The translations under genes were made by a program, and so were the position numbers. Under the pieces are notes generated by a model that saw only the letters and a list, made by a program, of their open reading frames with translations, had not been told where the DNA came from and did no database searches. 64,000 nt of DNA, taken from assembly GCA_016711485.1 (NCBI GenBank), contig JADJSX010000006.1:668001-732000 (forward strand), written 5' to 3'. The stretch comes from Leptospiraceae bacterium. GTDB taxonomy: Bacteria > Spirochaetota > Leptospiria > Leptospirales > Leptospiraceae. Below are positions 9,207 to 18,935 of the stretch, in pieces (within the stretch, counting starts at the first letter, position 1; every line of letters starts with the position of its first letter).

Positions 9207-10847
9207 CTACTCGGATATTTTATAACGGTTTTCGATCGATAATTTTTCTTCTTCTAATTTTTTATTTCCCCAACCTAACAGTTGAGCAAGTTTTGAGAGA
9301 ATTCTATTATTATTTTCTGGATTTGGTATTCCCGGTACTCCGACACCTGACCTACGAAAATAAAAATCACTAGCAAACTGTATATCTTCGTTATCTGTTA
9401 TATATGCAACTTCCTCTGCATATATATGTTCTCCGTTTTGCAAGGTATAATAATCTTTTTCTTTAGAATAATTCGTTAAGATAGTTTTTGCTTCGCTGCC
9501 GTAACGGTGAACTAACGTTTCAATTTTTTCTCCTTTTTCTTTAGGAAATTCATTTTGTAATTTCTTTTGGAGAGATTGAAAATCGGAAAAATCCCCACCT
9601 AATATTGGAGTTATTTCCGTTTTGCAGTCTAAAAATTTACCGGGTAAATATTCTGCAATTTTATCTACTAATTTTTCGGCTAACAAACGACTAGTAGTGT
9701 ATTTACCACCAAGTGCAGAATAGAATCCAGGAAAACCTTCTTGTTTATGATCCATAATTTCTAATTTACGAGATGCGTTATAGGTAGAAACTGACTTTCC
9801 TTCTTGTTCCACTAACGGTCTTAGGCCACCATAGTAAAAATCTACATCTTCCAATTTTAATTCAATGGAACCATAAGAATAATTTACTTCGGACAATAAT
9901 TCTTCAATTTCTTTTTTAGTAATTTTAAGTGCATCAGGCGAATCTAAATATACAGTATCGGTAGTACCTATAATAGTTTTATTTCTCCAGGGAATTATGA
10001 ATAAATGTGTTCCATTTTTCTTTTTAAGGACAACTGTTTTATCTTTGCAGATTTTGCGGGTAATAATATGTATCCCTTTCGAACGAACTAATTTTGTTTC
10101 ATTGCCTGAAAAAGCCATGGATTCTATTTTGTCAGCCCAAGGACCGGAAGAATTGACTACAGTTTTTGACTCAATGGAAGATATTTCTCCATTCAAATTA
10201 TCTCTTAATTGGATTTGATAAGTTCCTATGGGATTTTTTTTGATACCTAAAACCTCTGTATAGTTTCTAGAAATTGCTCCTTTATTTCTTGCCGAAAAAA
10301 TAAACTCGGTTGTATATCTTTCTGGATTTAAATTGGCGTAATCATAATAAAGATAAGAACCTTTTAAATTTGCTCTTGCAATGTCTGGAATCTCATGTAT
10401 TGTTTCTTCTTTTGTATGAAATCGATATTCAGGAATGATATTATCCATATGTATCATTTTATTTCGATCGTAGGACAACTGATTATAAAGAACCATTCCA
10501 AGTTTGGTCATCAAAGTATCTTTTGCGGAATAAATAGGAATATGAAATCCCATTGTATACAATGCGTGAGGCGATATATGTGCTAAATTTCTCCTCTCTC
10601 TCAGAGATTCTCGAACTAAACCAATTTCGAAATTCTTTAAATAACGAAGACCTCCATGAATTAGTTTAGACGTAGCTTGACTAGTACCTGACGCATAATC
10701 ATTTTTATCTACCAATAAACATTTCATTCCGCGTAAAGTTGCATCCCATAGTATACATGCTCCAGTAATACCGCCACCAATTACAATTACATCGTAAATA
10801 GTTTCATTCAAATTCTGAATTGGAATTCTTTTATTGATTACCTTCAT
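9207..10847 (-). CDS. glpD: FAD-dependent glycerol-3-phosphate dehydrogenase
   Basis: Oxidises sn-glycerol 3-phosphate to dihydroxyacetone phosphate and passes electrons to quinone at the inner membrane. The 546-residue protein has the FAD Rossmann motif GGGITG at residues 24-29, the family signature GTSQATSKLIHGGLRYL around 57-71, LIIPWRNKTIIGTTDT-type and ALGGKYTTSR motifs, and the C-terminal DAO_C domain. It overlaps the upstream TetR gene by four bases (ATGA). Together with the alkyl-DHAP-synthase-like gene this places DHAP production next to an enzyme that uses acyl-DHAP. Confidence 0.93.
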   Translation of the reverse strand: MKVINKRIPIQNLNETIYDVIVIGGGITGACILWDATLRGMKCLLVDKNDYASGTSQATSKLIHGGLRYLKNFEIGLVRESLRERRNLAHISPHALYTMGFHIPIYSAKDTLMTKLGMVLYNQLSYDRNKMIHMDNIIPEYRFHTKEETIHEIPDIARANLKGSYLYYDYANLNPERYTTEFIFSARNKGAISRNYTEVLGIKKNPIGTYQIQLRDNLNGEISSIESKTVVNSSGPWADKIESMAFSGNETKLVRSKGIHIITRKICKDKTVVLKKKNGTHLFIIPWRNKTIIGTTDTVYLDSPDALKITKKEIEELLSEVNYSYGSIELKLEDVDFYYGGLRPLVEQEGKSVSTYNASRKLEIMDHKQEGFPGFYSALGGKYTTSRLLAEKLVDKIAEYLPGKFLDCKTEITPILGGDFSDFQSLQKKLQNEFPKEKGEKIETLVHRYGSEAKTILTNYSKEKDYYTLQNGEHIYAEEVAYITDNEDIQFASDFYFRRSGVGVPGIPNPENNNRILSKLAQLLGWGNKKLEEEKLSIENRYKISE

Positions 10848-11503
10848 TTTCCTTTCTCCTCAGGTTTAAAGAGCCCGTAGAATAAAAGATTCTCTACTAT
10901 TTGGAAAAACATTTCCTCATCCTGAATTTCCTGTTTAAAATAGCCGCTAAGAATTACATCGAGAGCACCTTTTAACATTCCCCAAGTAGCACCAGCAAGA
11001 AGGTAAGGCGGAATATCCTTAATTTTCCCCTCCTCTTTAAGGCGAAAAAATATTTTCTCCATTATATACATTCTTTTTTGTCTTTCTTCCAGAGCTTCAG
11101 CAAGAATTTTTTCTCCAGCGTTTTCCTTGATTATATTTTCTTCGCATTTTTTTTGCATCAAATAATCTTCCGGTGAATTAATATTATGCCCAAGGTATAC
11201 CCTCACAGTTTTTCTAGCAAGGTCCTCAGCGGATAAAGTTAAATCAATATTTTCTAGCTCAGATAAAAGTTCTTTATGTCGATTTAAAACAATTTGCATC
11301 ATAAGTTCGTCTTTACCTTTGTAATGTAGATACAAAGTTCCCCTTCCAATTCCTACTTCCTGTGCAATCATATCCATACTCACTAGAGACGGATTCTGTT
11401 TTTTAAATAGCGATTTAGCTGTTTCTAAAATTTCTTCACCACGCTTCAGAAATTCTCTTTCCTTTCGCGATTGAACTTTTAAATTTTTTTCATTTGAGAC
11501 CAA
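10844..11503 (-). CDS. TetR family transcriptional regulator
   Basis: A 219-residue protein with an N-terminal TetR helix-turn-helix (EILETAKSLFKKQNPSLVSMDMIAQEVGIGRGTLYLHYKGKDEL, about residues 23-66) and an all-helical ligand domain. The start is a TTG at 11503, backed by a near-perfect AGGAGGAA (complement at 11507-11514) three bases upstream. It overlaps the upstream flavoenzyme by 14 bases and glpD by four, so it is locked in the operon and probably regulates it in response to a lipid-related ligand (inference). Confidence 0.88.
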   Translation of the reverse strand: MVSNEKNLKVQSRKEREFLKRGEEILETAKSLFKKQNPSLVSMDMIAQEVGIGRGTLYLHYKGKDELMMQIVLNRHKELLSELENIDLTLSAEDLARKTVRVYLGHNINSPEDYLMQKKCEENIIKENAGEKILAEALEERQKRMYIMEKIFFRLKEEGKIKDIPPYLLAGATWGMLKGALDVILSGYFKQEIQDEEMFFQIVENLLFYGLFKPEEKGK

Positions 11504-13112
11504 GAGTTCCTCCTGGATTCATTATCGCATTTGGATCTAAACAATCTTTTATTGACTGTAATGTTTTTAATCCTAATTCTCCTACTTCTTCTTTCATAAG
11601 ATGAGAAGTTAAACGTCCAATCCCATGGTGGTGAGAAAGTGAGCCATTATTTTTGTGGATAATATCAATTAAACCAGTGTGGAATTTTTTAAATTTTTCT
11701 ACTTCATTTTTCTGATCCATTGGACACATGAAAATAAAGTATAGGTTTGCTCCGTTTTCATAGGCATGAGATATATGAACGAGAGAAAGTGTATTTGGAT
11801 TTTGTTTTACATAATCTCTTGCATTTTTCCAGAGTGTCGGTAGATTATCCCAAGTAACCGCAGTTTCGAGTGTATCAATCATCGCACCTTGATCCATAAG
11901 AGTATCACGCAAATAAGCACTTGAATATCTTTGTTCTAACCATTTATTTACAACTGATTTTCCAGTTTCAAAAGCTTTATTTTTTTTAGCAATTTTTCTT
12001 ACTTTTTTAACTAGAAATTTTGTATAATCAGGATCGCCATCTACAATGACATACATGAGGCAACGTTTCATTGGATAATATCGTATTAACCTTAAAAATT
12101 TATCGGAAAAAGTACCTTCCTTACCAGACATTCGAAATGATATATCTGTTTCCTCTGGATCTTGTAATCGAAAGAAATGAGGTTTTCCAAATCCAGCTTG
12201 CATAATTTCTCTCATGGCTTTACAACCAGTGTCAAAATCTGGAAAAATAAAGGAAGTCATAGAAGAATTTTTTGGTTTATACTTCCTAACTTTTAAAGTG
12301 ACTTTTGTAATTACTCCGAGTGTTCCCTCTGAACCTAAAAAGAATTTAAAAATATCAGGACCGATAGACGCTGCAGGATAAGGTTTTGTTTCAATCACTC
12401 CTTGGGGTGTAACAACAGTTAACGCTAAAGCGATATCTTCCATTTTACCGTAACCAGTAGACGCTTGCCCTGCCCCTTTTGCAGCTACCCAACCACCTAC
12501 AGTAGAAAATTCAAACGATTGAGGGAAATGTCCGCAAGTAAAACCTTTTTCGTTTAAAAATTGTTCTAGCACAGGACCGAAAACTCCAGCCTCCGCAGTT
12601 ACAGTAGCGTTAATTTCATTGAATTCAATAATTTTATTTAGGTTTTTTAGATCCAAAGAAATTCCACCTTTTGGAGCTTGGAGAGCTTTGGTTACGGATG
12701 AATTACCCGCAAAGGGGATAATAGGTATTTTCTCCGAGTTGCATAGCTTTACAATTTGAATTATTTCATTTTCACTTCGGGGATATACGACAGCATCTGG
12801 TGGATTTTCTACAATTCCCATTCTTGCATGAAGAATTTCTAGATAGAACCTACCGATTCCGTGTTTTGCTCTTTCGAAATCGGAATCTAAATAGTTTTCC
12901 TCACCTACAATAGATCTGAGTTTTAATGCTATTTTTTCTGAAATGGCGGATTTTTTCTTTAAAACTATTTCGGTATTTCCTGGCAAAACTGGCGTAGACT
13001 TTTCCTTAATTCCAAATGATTTTTCTAAAAAATCCGCTGCATGATGGTTTATTTTTTCTTCTTTTTTTGAATCGCCCCACTTGTATATATTTCTATAAGT
13101 TTTATCTGACAT
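11490..13112 (-). CDS. FAD-binding oxidase, alkyldihydroxyacetonephosphate synthase-like
   Basis: Flavoenzyme of the VAO/GlcD family. After an N-terminal KWGDSKKEE stretch, as in AGPS proteins, it has the FAD-binding half (VYPRSENEIIQIVKLCNSEKIPIIPFAGNSSV and STVGGWVAAKGAGQASTGYGKMED) and the C-terminal cap with HHHGIGR, the active-site His-rich motif shared by AGPS. In eukaryotes AGPS exchanges the acyl chain of acyl-DHAP for a fatty alcohol, the first committed ether-lipid step. The bacterial substrate is not proven. The frame is open to 13157, but ATG at 13112 has AGAGGA just upstream and is preferred. First gene of the operon with tetR and glpD. Confidence 0.8.
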   Translation of the reverse strand: MSDKTYRNIYKWGDSKKEEKINHHAADFLEKSFGIKEKSTPVLPGNTEIVLKKKSAISEKIALKLRSIVGEENYLDSDFERAKHGIGRFYLEILHARMGIVENPPDAVVYPRSENEIIQIVKLCNSEKIPIIPFAGNSSVTKALQAPKGGISLDLKNLNKIIEFNEINATVTAEAGVFGPVLEQFLNEKGFTCGHFPQSFEFSTVGGWVAAKGAGQASTGYGKMEDIALALTVVTPQGVIETKPYPAASIGPDIFKFFLGSEGTLGVITKVTLKVRKYKPKNSSMTSFIFPDFDTGCKAMREIMQAGFGKPHFFRLQDPEETDISFRMSGKEGTFSDKFLRLIRYYPMKRCLMYVIVDGDPDYTKFLVKKVRKIAKKNKAFETGKSVVNKWLEQRYSSAYLRDTLMDQGAMIDTLETAVTWDNLPTLWKNARDYVKQNPNTLSLVHISHAYENGANLYFIFMCPMDQKNEVEKFKKFHTGLIDIIHKNNGSLSHHHGIGRLTSHLMKEEVGELGLKTLQSIKDCLDPNAIMNPGGTLGLK

Positions 13113-13327
13113 TCTGTCCTCTTTATGAACTAGTGTCATATTCTGAATTAGTGACATTTATTGCAAGGTAAAATTAGTCCTTTTTAACATATTCTACTCT
13201 TTTAACCAAAGACAAATTTATTTTTTAGATTAGTTAAGTTTGGATAGACAAATCACTTTGATTTCGGCCTAAAATTCACTATCAGTGTCCCTCCGCTTTT
13301 ACCAGTGACTAAAAAACTTACAGTTAG

Positions 13328-15202
13328 TTACGTATATTTCATATATTCGCAATTGGGAAATTTTGAACAAATTAAGAAAGATTTTCCTTTCGAATTTTTT
13401 CGTTTCAAAAGTCGATTCTTGCAATCTGGGCAAAGAATGTCCGTTTCGGCCTTTTTTTTCTTTGAAATAGGTTTTGAAAATTCAATTTCTTTTAAAGATG
13501 TTTGAAATTTTTTATAAAATGTATTTAGGAACGTTACGCGTTTTAGCGAACCGGATGCAATTTTGTCCAAGTCTTCTTCTACGTCTCTAGTAAAATGATT
13601 TTCAAAAAGATAAAATATTTTTTCAGTCAAAAATGTATTAACTTCAAATCCAAGTTCAGTTGGAAGAATCGATTTTTGTTTTTGGAAAGCATATTTTCGT
13701 TTGTACAAAATTTCAATGCTATTCGAATAAGTAGAAGGTCGTCCAATACCTTCCTTTTCCATTTTTTCGACTATACTGGCTTCCGTATAACGTGCGGGTG
13801 GTTCGCTGTATTTTTGTTCTGAAAAAACTTTCATAATTCTTAATTTTTCTCCAATTCCTAAATTTGGAATTGGTTTATCTTTTTTGAAATCGGGGTAAAC
13901 GCGTGTAAACCCATCAAAACTAATACTTCTTCCGTGCGCCGTAAATTGATAATCTAGAATTTGAGCCTCAACAGTTTGATTTATTCCTTCTTCTGGATTC
14001 ATTTGAGATGCTAAGGTTCTTAACCATATTAAGTTGTATAAATTCCATTCATCCGGTTGTAAATATTGTTTTATTTTATCCGGAGTAATGAAAGTATCCA
14101 CAGGACGAATTGCTTCGTGTGCATCTTGAATTTCAGGTTTTGTATTTTTAGTTCTATAATTTCCAATGTAATCTTTTCCGAAATTTTCTTCGATAAATGA
14201 TTTAGATTTTTTCTGAAAATCCTCACTCAGTCTAGTTGAGTCAGTTCTCATATAAGTAATAAGGCCAGTTGTTCCAAATTCTTTTCCTAGGTATATCCCT
14301 TCGTAAAGTTTTTGAGCAACTGACATCGTTTTTTTTGTGGAAAACTTTAATTTGCCACCCGCCTCTTTTTGGAGGCTAGCAGTAATAAATGGAGGCGGTG
14401 GAAATTTTTTTTTGAACTCAGTCTTAAAATTAGTAACTTTTAGATATCTCTCAAAATCTTTAACATCTATTTCGTTTGTAAAATTTTTATCAAAACGATC
14501 GTTTTTTTTAAAGATTGTCTCCCAAATTTCTTTTACTTTATTTTTGGAGTTTACTTTGTTATTTGGATCATTGAATTTTAAAACTAGTTCCTCTCCTTTG
14601 GAATTATTTGTGTTTACGGATAATCGCCAGTATTCTTCAGGTTTGAAATTTTGAATTTCTATTTCCCTTTCACAAATCCAGCGAAGTACGACTGATTGAA
14701 CTCTTCCGGCTGAAAGTCCTGTATTATGTAAATGTTTCCACAAAACAGGGCTTAATTTATATCCAACGATTCTATCTAGAACTCGCCTAGTCATTTGTGA
14801 TTCGACTAAATCCATTTTGATTTTTTGAGGAGATTTTAGGGCTTCTAATAAGGCTTTTTTAGTAATTTCGTGTAATTCTATTCTTGAAATAATAGATTTT
14901 TTTTGGGGAAATAAAGTAGATAGATGATAACAAATAGCTTCCCCTTCTCTATCTGGATCTGCGGCTAATAGTATTTTATCTGCATTTTTTGCAATTGATT
15001 TAATTTCTTTTACTGTTTTAGTAGCTTTTCTGGTGACAACTAAGTCAGGCATAAATTCGTTTTCTATATCAACACCGAATTCTTTTTCAGGTAAATCCAT
15101 AATATGTCCGAATGAGGCTACTACTCTATAGCCGGAATCTAAATATTTCTGGATTGTTCTCGCCTTAGATGGAGATTCAACTATTACAAGTGTTAAACTC
15201 AT
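13328..15202 (-). CDS. topA: DNA topoisomerase I (type IA)
   Basis: Relaxes negative supercoils through a transient 5'-phosphotyrosine break. The N-terminus LVIVESPSKARTIQKYL is the start of the Toprim domain and ADPDREGEAI (about 81-90) carries its acidic metal site. The catalytic Tyr is in GLITYMRTDSTRLS. The 624 residues are short compared with E. coli TopA: only one C-terminal zinc ribbon (CPDC ... CSKFPNC) is present. It overlaps the upstream dGTPase gene by four bases (ATGA). Confidence 0.95.
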   Translation of the reverse strand: MSLTLVIVESPSKARTIQKYLDSGYRVVASFGHIMDLPEKEFGVDIENEFMPDLVVTRKATKTVKEIKSIAKNADKILLAADPDREGEAICYHLSTLFPQKKSIISRIELHEITKKALLEALKSPQKIKMDLVESQMTRRVLDRIVGYKLSPVLWKHLHNTGLSAGRVQSVVLRWICEREIEIQNFKPEEYWRLSVNTNNSKGEELVLKFNDPNNKVNSKNKVKEIWETIFKKNDRFDKNFTNEIDVKDFERYLKVTNFKTEFKKKFPPPPFITASLQKEAGGKLKFSTKKTMSVAQKLYEGIYLGKEFGTTGLITYMRTDSTRLSEDFQKKSKSFIEENFGKDYIGNYRTKNTKPEIQDAHEAIRPVDTFITPDKIKQYLQPDEWNLYNLIWLRTLASQMNPEEGINQTVEAQILDYQFTAHGRSISFDGFTRVYPDFKKDKPIPNLGIGEKLRIMKVFSEQKYSEPPARYTEASIVEKMEKEGIGRPSTYSNSIEILYKRKYAFQKQKSILPTELGFEVNTFLTEKIFYLFENHFTRDVEEDLDKIASGSLKRVTFLNTFYKKFQTSLKEIEFSKPISKKKKAETDILCPDCKNRLLKRKNSKGKSFLICSKFPNCEYMKYT

Positions 15203-16344
15203 TTGATAGAATTGTATTGTAATTCAGCGTATCGATCTGTCATTCCGGATATATAATCGCACACAGCTCTATATTCCCCATCATCTTCCATACGAATGCG
15301 ATAGGCTTCTGGAATTTCTCTTGTGTTTTCCAAAAAGTAATTAAAAAGTTGTTCAATGATATATTGACCTCTTGTAGACATTTGAATAACTCTTTCGTGG
15401 TGATATAATTCTTGGAATAGAAATGATTTTAATTCTCGTATCTGCGTAAATACCTCGTCCGAATAACTGGCAATTCGTATTCCTTTTTCCCATACTCTTT
15501 TTAAATCTTCGGAAGTTTGAATATTATTTTTTTTTAGATTTTCTTCAGTCGTAATTGTTATATCTGTGACTAATAAATTTAAAATTCCTCGAATAGTGGA
15601 TCGTGCAAGTATATCGCTATTAGCTTCTTTGTATTTTTCTTTCATCATTGTATAAATATCCTTCCAGAGTCTAACTTGCATTAGACTATCTACCGAAATG
15701 AATTCCATTTCTAGTCCATCTTCTATATCATGGCAACTGTATGCGATTTCATCTGATATATCAGTGATCAAAGATTCAAGGTTAGGTCCCTGTGTAAGTC
15801 TTAATTCATTTAACTCAGATTTTGCGTAATCACCACCATGTTTCATGATGCCAGAAAGTGTCACCTTACAAAGATTTATCCCTGGAAACTCGGGATATCT
15901 TTTTTCTAAAATTTGTACGATTCTAAGTGATTGTTTATTGTGTTCAAAGCCGCCTTTCCCTTTCATAAGCTCAGAAAGTATTTCCTGTCCTGCATGTCCA
16001 AAAGGGGCATGTCCCATATCATGAGCAAGTGCAATACATTCTGCTAAAAGCGAATTAAGTCCAAGATTGGTAGCTATCGATCTTGCAATGCCAGATACTT
16101 CTAAGGTATGTGTAAGACGTGTTCTAAAATTATCCCCTTCTGAGTTTGTAAATACCTGCGTTTTATATTGTAATCGTTTAAAAAAGCGAGAATGATAAAT
16201 TCTATCTCGATCTCTTTGGAGAGGCAATCGAAATGCATGACCTTTCTCATTATATACTCTTTCTTTTGATTCAGAGTGTTTTACTCCGTAATGGAAAATT
16301 TTTGAGTCTTCTTCCTTATACAATTCGTCAATGGTTTTTATCAT
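15199..16344 (-). CDS. dgt: Deoxyguanosinetriphosphate triphosphohydrolase-like HD hydrolase
   Basis: HD-domain dNTPase that cleaves dNTPs to deoxynucleoside and triphosphate. Visible motifs: RTRLTHTLEVSGIARSIA with the first metal His, ALAHDMGHAPFGHAG with the HD pair, and LITDISDEIAYSCHDIEDG with the last Asp. About 381 residues from the ATG at 16344 (MIKTIDELYKEE), which matches the usual N-terminus of the family. The frame is open to 16383, which would add 13 hydrophobic residues without a clear ribosome site. Divergent from the DedA gene and overlapping topA. Confidence 0.9.
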   Translation of the reverse strand: MIKTIDELYKEEDSKIFHYGVKHSESKERVYNEKGHAFRLPLQRDRDRIYHSRFFKRLQYKTQVFTNSEGDNFRTRLTHTLEVSGIARSIATNLGLNSLLAECIALAHDMGHAPFGHAGQEILSELMKGKGGFEHNKQSLRIVQILEKRYPEFPGINLCKVTLSGIMKHGGDYAKSELNELRLTQGPNLESLITDISDEIAYSCHDIEDGLEMEFISVDSLMQVRLWKDIYTMMKEKYKEANSDILARSTIRGILNLLVTDITITTEENLKKNNIQTSEDLKRVWEKGIRIASYSDEVFTQIRELKSFLFQELYHHERVIQMSTRGQYIIEQLFNYFLENTREIPEAYRIRMEDDGEYRAVCDYISGMTDRYAELQYNSIK

Positions 16345-16397
16345 AAAAATTAATGCTTGTAGAATTGCCTTAATTGGCAACATAGTATTTACAAAAT

Positions 16398-17003
16398 ATG
16401 GATTTCTTAAACATCTTAGTTAATTTTTTTTCCGTTTATGGATATTTTGCAGTTTTTGGTATTCTATTATTGTGCGGGTTTGGGCTTCCCGTTCCAGAAG
16501 ATATTTCATTAGTGGCTGGCGGTGTAATTTCTGCATTAGGCGATACAAATGTTCATATCATGTTTGGAGTCGGAATGGCAGGAGTAATTCTCGGTGATTC
16601 GGTTGTATTTTGCGCAGGATTGTTTTTTGGAGAAAAAATTCTTAAAAACAGATTTGTAGCAAGGTTCATTACACCCGCCAGATATGAAAATGTGCAAAGC
16701 AAGTTTGAAAAATACGGAAAATGGGTCGTGTTTATGGCAAGATTTATGCCTGGGTTACGAACTCCTATTTTTTTAAGTGCAGGTATTTCAAAGAGGGTTA
16801 GTTTTCTTCGTTTTTTTGTAACAGATTTTTTAGCAGCAATTATCAGTGTTCCTGTTTGGGTATATCTCGGTTATTTTGGAGCAAGTAATTTTGACCAATT
16901 AAAAACTTGGATTCAACAAGGACAAATGACAATATTAATAATTCTATTTGCGGTTATCGTTGGATTTTTAGCAAAAAAATACTTTTCGAGGAAATTTGCG
17001 TGA
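16398..17003 (+). CDS. DedA family membrane protein
   Basis: A 201-residue inner-membrane protein with the DedA/SNARE-associated domain: GFGLPVPEDISLVAGG near residue 28 (the Pro/Glu re-entrant loop), FGEKILKNRF, and the Arg-bearing RFMPGLRTPIFLSAG around 112-126, residues essential in known DedA flippases. Several transmembrane segments and a charged C-terminus. Family members handle lipid flipping and membrane homeostasis. The next gene begins three bases after its stop, so they share a transcript. Confidence 0.9.
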   Translation: MDFLNILVNFFSVYGYFAVFGILLLCGFGLPVPEDISLVAGGVISALGDTNVHIMFGVGMAGVILGDSVVFCAGLFFGEKILKNRFVARFITPARYENVQSKFEKYGKWVVFMARFMPGLRTPIFLSAGISKRVSFLRFFVTDFLAAIISVPVWVYLGYFGASNFDQLKTWIQQGQMTILIILFAVIVGFLAKKYFSRKFA

Positions 17004-17006
17004 ACT

Positions 17007-17564
17007 ATGGATATACTATCTCAGCCAGTTCTAATTTTGAACACTAGCTATCTACCAATAGCAATCAAAAGTGTCCGCGACGCTATTTGTATGGTATTGT
17101 TAGAAAAAGCAGAAGTAATTAAAGCGGCTACAGATATATTCATTCGCTCAGAGAAATTAAAAATTCCAGTTCCTTATATTATTTTACTCGCAAACTATTA
17201 CCAAGTTCCACGTAAAAAAACAAAAGTCTCCAGAAATAATATTTTAGAAAGAGATAATTTTACATGTGTCTATTGCGGGAAACAACCTCCCCATAGTAAA
17301 CTTACTCTCGACCATATCGTTCCTAGAAGTAGATGGAATATGATTCAAAAAGACAAAAAGCCTTCTGAATTTAATTCATGGGATAATATTGTGACCGCTT
17401 GTAGAGAATGTAACACAAAAAAAGGCAGTAAACTTTTGAGTGAACTTCGATGGAAAACTCCTGAAATAAAAAAAATGGATTATAGACTAAACCATATTCC
17501 ACATATCAATGGAACAGCAGCTGAAAAATATGGTTGGAATGATTACTTACAAGTTTTCAAATAA
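17007..17564 (+). CDS. HNH endonuclease family protein
   Basis: A 185-residue protein. The N-terminal ~75 residues (PVLILNTSYLPIAIKSVRDAICMVLLEKAEVI) match the stand-alone HNH proteins found widely in bacterial chromosomes. The HNH core follows: CVYCGKQPPHSKLTLDHIVPRSR and WDNIVTACRECNTKKGSK, giving zinc ligands CxxC ... CxxC and the catalytic DHI His. Conserved but poorly characterised nuclease. It sits three bases after the DedA gene, which argues for a housekeeping rather than a mobile role here. Confidence 0.88.
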   Translation: MDILSQPVLILNTSYLPIAIKSVRDAICMVLLEKAEVIKAATDIFIRSEKLKIPVPYIILLANYYQVPRKKTKVSRNNILERDNFTCVYCGKQPPHSKLTLDHIVPRSRWNMIQKDKKPSEFNSWDNIVTACRECNTKKGSKLLSELRWKTPEIKKMDYRLNHIPHINGTAAEKYGWNDYLQVFK

Positions 17565-17624
17565 TGTGTAATATTTTTTTAAAAGTGACAATAAATTAAA
17601 CTTCAGAGTATTGGTGAGTTAATC

Positions 17625-18110
17625 ATGAGAGTTTTATATATTATTCTTTTTATTCTGTTTGGGTGCACAAATTATTCGGTAAGCAAAACTAAAATCGTTC
17701 CACCAATTTTAGTATCCATTGGTTTAATTGATGATTCGAATGGAACAGTAATTACAAATGCCTATAGAATTACGATGAGAGTAACTAACCAAGAACTTTT
17801 TTTTGCGGGTTACAAACTTTATGTAGGTAAAGATGAAAATAGTGCAAGAAATCCTTCCGATTTAAATTCTGGTCAAAACTGTACAGTTGGTCCTTCCTTA
17901 ATTCCAAATCAACCAATAGAATATACTCTTGAAATAGCTGACGATATAAATAAACTTCCGGCGAGTTCCAAAATCTGTAGTTACCAAGCGACTTTAAATT
18001 CCGGTGAATATATTTCTGTTCGATCTTTACTATTGTCTATTCAACCTTCCAATCAGGGTGGAAATCAAATTAACCCATCATTGCCTTCTAATACTTTAAT
18101 AGTTCCTTAG
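17625..18110 (+). CDS. Hypothetical lipoprotein
   Basis: A 161-residue protein with an N-terminal signal MRVLYIILFILFGC, where Cys14 is a good lipobox cysteine. The mature domain (VSIGLIDDSNGTVITNAYRITMRVTN...) is beta-rich with two further Cys and a low-complexity Asn/Pro/Ser C-terminus. No known family recognised. It converges on the J-domain gene with a one-base gap. Confidence 0.65.
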   Translation: MRVLYIILFILFGCTNYSVSKTKIVPPILVSIGLIDDSNGTVITNAYRITMRVTNQELFFAGYKLYVGKDENSARNPSDLNSGQNCTVGPSLIPNQPIEYTLEIADDINKLPASSKICSYQATLNSGEYISVRSLLLSIQPSNQGGNQINPSLPSNTLIVP

Positions 18111-18111
18111 T

Positions 18112-18624
18112 TTATTTTATCCATATATCAATACTTTGGATAGAATCTACTGAATCAGCTATCCAAAGTGATTTTGGATGTTCCCGAATCAATTCTAAAT
18201 ACTTAGACTTCGCAATTTTTAAATCCTCTCTTAATTGGATTTCGAAATCAGCGTTAGGCGAAGTTTTATTATTAAATTTCTCTCGTGATTTAAAATATTT
18301 TAAAATTGAATCATTTTGAATTTGTTTTGCTTCTTTGTACAGTGCATAATCATCTGTTGCCGCTGTTTTTTTAAATACTTCTTCGTGGTTGTGTCTATTT
18401 TCGAAAAATTCGGCTAAAATCTGTCTATGTTTCATTAATTCAAGAAATACAATATCGGAGTTAAATTCTCCTTTGTCAGGGTGGTATTTTAATGCAAGTT
18501 CATGAAATCTATGTTTAAAAGTTTCTTCCGTTACATTTCTATCCATTCCAAAGAATTGAAATGCATCGTCTACTTCCATTGGGTTCATGATAATACCAAA
18601 GTTTAAGTAACAAACTAAACTCAA
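18112..18624 (-). CDS. Short J-domain protein in the fliS cluster
   Basis: A 170-residue protein with an N-terminal J-domain: the helix II/III region reads FHELALKYHPDKGEF, with the HPD tripeptide that stimulates DnaK ATPase. The rest is helical with no Gly/Phe or zinc region, so it resembles class III J-proteins or HscB-like co-chaperones. The TTG at 18624 overlaps the stop of the upstream gene (TTGA), suggesting coupling. ATG at 18588, right before the J-domain, is the alternative. Position after fliS and the fliT-like gene hints at a chaperone role around flagellar proteins (inference). Confidence 0.75.
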   Translation of the reverse strand: MSLVCYLNFGIIMNPMEVDDAFQFFGMDRNVTEETFKHRFHELALKYHPDKGEFNSDIVFLELMKHRQILAEFFENRHNHEEVFKKTAATDDYALYKEAKQIQNDSILKYFKSREKFNNKTSPNADFEIQLREDLKIAKSKYLELIREHPKSLWIADSVDSIQSIDIWIK

Positions 18625-18935
18625 GTATTTTTTAAATGCATTATAATTTGTCTTTTAATTGAGTAAGTATTCAGTTCGTTTTTATAATCGTCTGTAATGG
18701 ATCTTAATTTTAGGTCATTTTCTTCTTGGAGATACATACAAGTATCCACTAAGTCTCTAATGTTTTTTTGGGAGTTAGTTTGGTTTTTTACTTTGGTAGA
18801 TTCAAATAGATGTAATATTCTTTCGTTTTGAAAACTAATTTTTACGGCAGACTCTCCATCTCCGTAAGAGAGGTAAGTCTGCATTTTTTCTAAATTGGAT
18901 TTTAAAATTTTGAGTAATTGAAAGTTATAATTCAT
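18621..18935 (-). CDS. FliT-like small helical protein
   Basis: A 104-residue, almost fully helical protein with no recognisable sequence motif. It starts in the overlapping TAATG at the end of fliS and ends overlapping the J-domain gene. In many flagellar operons the gene after fliS is fliT, a small helical chaperone of the filament cap. Size, helicity and position fit. Sequence alone is not decisive. Confidence 0.6.
   Translation of the reverse strand: MNYNFQLLKILKSNLEKMQTYLSYGDGESAVKISFQNERILHLFESTKVKNQTNSQKNIRDLVDTCMYLQEENDLKLRSITDDYKNELNTYSIKRQIIMHLKNT

Noticed and set aside
14337..14654. 105-codon plus-strand frame
   Set aside because: Antisense shadow of topA with no supporting signal.
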